Source: Bacillota bacterium (lineage in GTDB: Bacteria; Bacillota; Dethiobacteria; DTU022; UBA8154). From it: a stretch of 6,154 bases of DNA. Below, piece by piece: positions 5,770-6,154 of the stretch (its first letter is position 1; every line of letters begins with the position of its first letter). A program made the position numbers and the translations under genes. The notes under the pieces were generated by a model. The model searched no databases and had not been told where the DNA came from. It worked only from the letters and a program-made list of their open reading frames with translations. The stretch spans positions 1 through 6,154 of the forward strand of contig DMPF01000222.1 in assembly GCA_003456095.1 (NCBI GenBank), in the 5' to 3' direction.

Positions 5770-6096
5770 ATGGTTTCGGAAAAATTGCATATCCGTAAAG
5801 GGGATCGTGTGCTGGTTCTTTCCGGAAAAAGCGGGGGGAAGAAGGGCAAAATTATCAGCACTCTGCCCAAAAAAAACAAGGTTAAGGTCGAAGGTGTAAA
5901 TATAATTAAAAAACATGCCAAGCCCACACGCAAGGTTCCCCAGGGGGGGATCAGGGAGATGGAAGCCCCTCTGCATGCCAGCAATGTGATGTTGATCTGT
6001 CCGTCTTGCCAGCAGCCGACTCGCGTTAAGAGTGCTGTTGCCGCAGGCAAAAAGGTGCGGGGCTGCAAGAAGTGCGGCGAGAATATTGATAAATAG
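5770..6096 (+). CDS. rplX: 50S ribosomal protein L24, CxxC zinc-ribbon form
   Basis: L24 starts 50S assembly by binding the 5' domain of 23S rRNA and later sits near the tunnel exit. The product has 108 residues. The KOW motif lies at about 7-40 (IRKGDRVLVLSGKSGGKKGK); the usual GKDKGKKG reads GKSGGKKG, with Ser21-Gly22 in place of Asp-Lys. The C-terminal half carries two Cys pairs, C77-P-S-C80 and C99-K-K-C102, fit for a zinc ribbon, a form seen in a subset of bacterial L24 proteins. ATG 5770 follows AAGGAGGTG (5756-5764), a near-ideal SD. It stops at TAG 6094-6096, 15 bases before rplE. Zinc binding is inferred from the Cys spacing only. Confidence 0.96.
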   Translation: MVSEKLHIRKGDRVLVLSGKSGGKKGKIISTLPKKNKVKVEGVNIIKKHAKPTRKVPQGGIREMEAPLHASNVMLICPSCQQPTRVKSAVAAGKKVRGCKKCGENIDK

Positions 6097-6111
6097 GGAC
6101 GGAGGTAAAAG

Positions 6112-6154
6112 ATGTCTGCTTTAAGAGACAAATATATTCAAGATATACGCCCTG
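6112..6154 (+). CDS. rplE: 50S ribosomal protein L5, N-terminal start (partial)
   Basis: The frame opens at ATG 6112 after GGAGGT (6101-6106) and runs off the window after 14 codons, MSALRDKYIQDIRP. L5 typically begins with a similar basic LKEKY-type helix, and rplE follows rplX in nearly all spc operons. L5 binds 5S rRNA and contacts P-site tRNA in the central protuberance. The call rests on short similarity plus gene order. Confidence 0.88.
   Translation, partial: MSALRDKYIQDIRP

Noticed and set aside
1..6154. An inserted novel system, mobile element, CRISPR or RNA gene
   Set aside because: The window is filled by contiguous core translation genes in canonical order; no unexplained stretch exceeds 124 bases.

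Overview
The window is a stretch of the core ribosomal-protein super-operon, read entirely on the + strand. It contains the 3' end of tuf (EF-Tu), then rpsJ-rplC-rplD-rplW-rplB-rpsS-rplV-rpsC-rplP-rpmC-rpsQ (the S10 block), then rplN-rplX and the first codons of rplE (the start of the spc block). Every gene is recognised from its family sequence, lengths are normal, and no frameshift, insertion or foreign gene is visible.

The likely host is a low-to-mid GC Firmicute, probably of class Clostridia. Support comes from strong purine-rich Shine-Dalgarno (SD) sequences, frequent GTG and TTG starts, direct tuf-rpsJ linkage, Firmicute-like protein features (the L16 N-terminus and its REETGGE-type tail, the L2 IGRKSP segment), and an L24 with two CxxC pairs. 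This assignment is inference; genus cannot be told from the window.

Layout: 1-96 tuf end; 97-220 a non-coding spacer with several possible RNA hairpins, the largest gap in the window and the best place for regulation; 221-5339 the S10 block, with a 4-base overlap (rplD/rplW), two 23-base overlaps (rpsC/rplP and rplP/rpmC) and spacers of 4 to 67 bases; 5364-6154 the spc block. The spacing and overlaps indicate one polycistronic, translationally coupled unit. Its products build the tunnel exit and peptidyl-transferase surroundings (L2, L3, L4, L22, L23, L29, L14, L16, L24) and parts of the 30S head and body (S10, S19, S3, S17).

No undescribed system was found. What deserves a second look are departures from usually constant residues (EF-Tu C-terminus, S19, L22, L24), the structured tuf-rpsJ spacer, and the twin 23-base overlaps. 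Family residues quoted as usual are from memory, not from an alignment run here.
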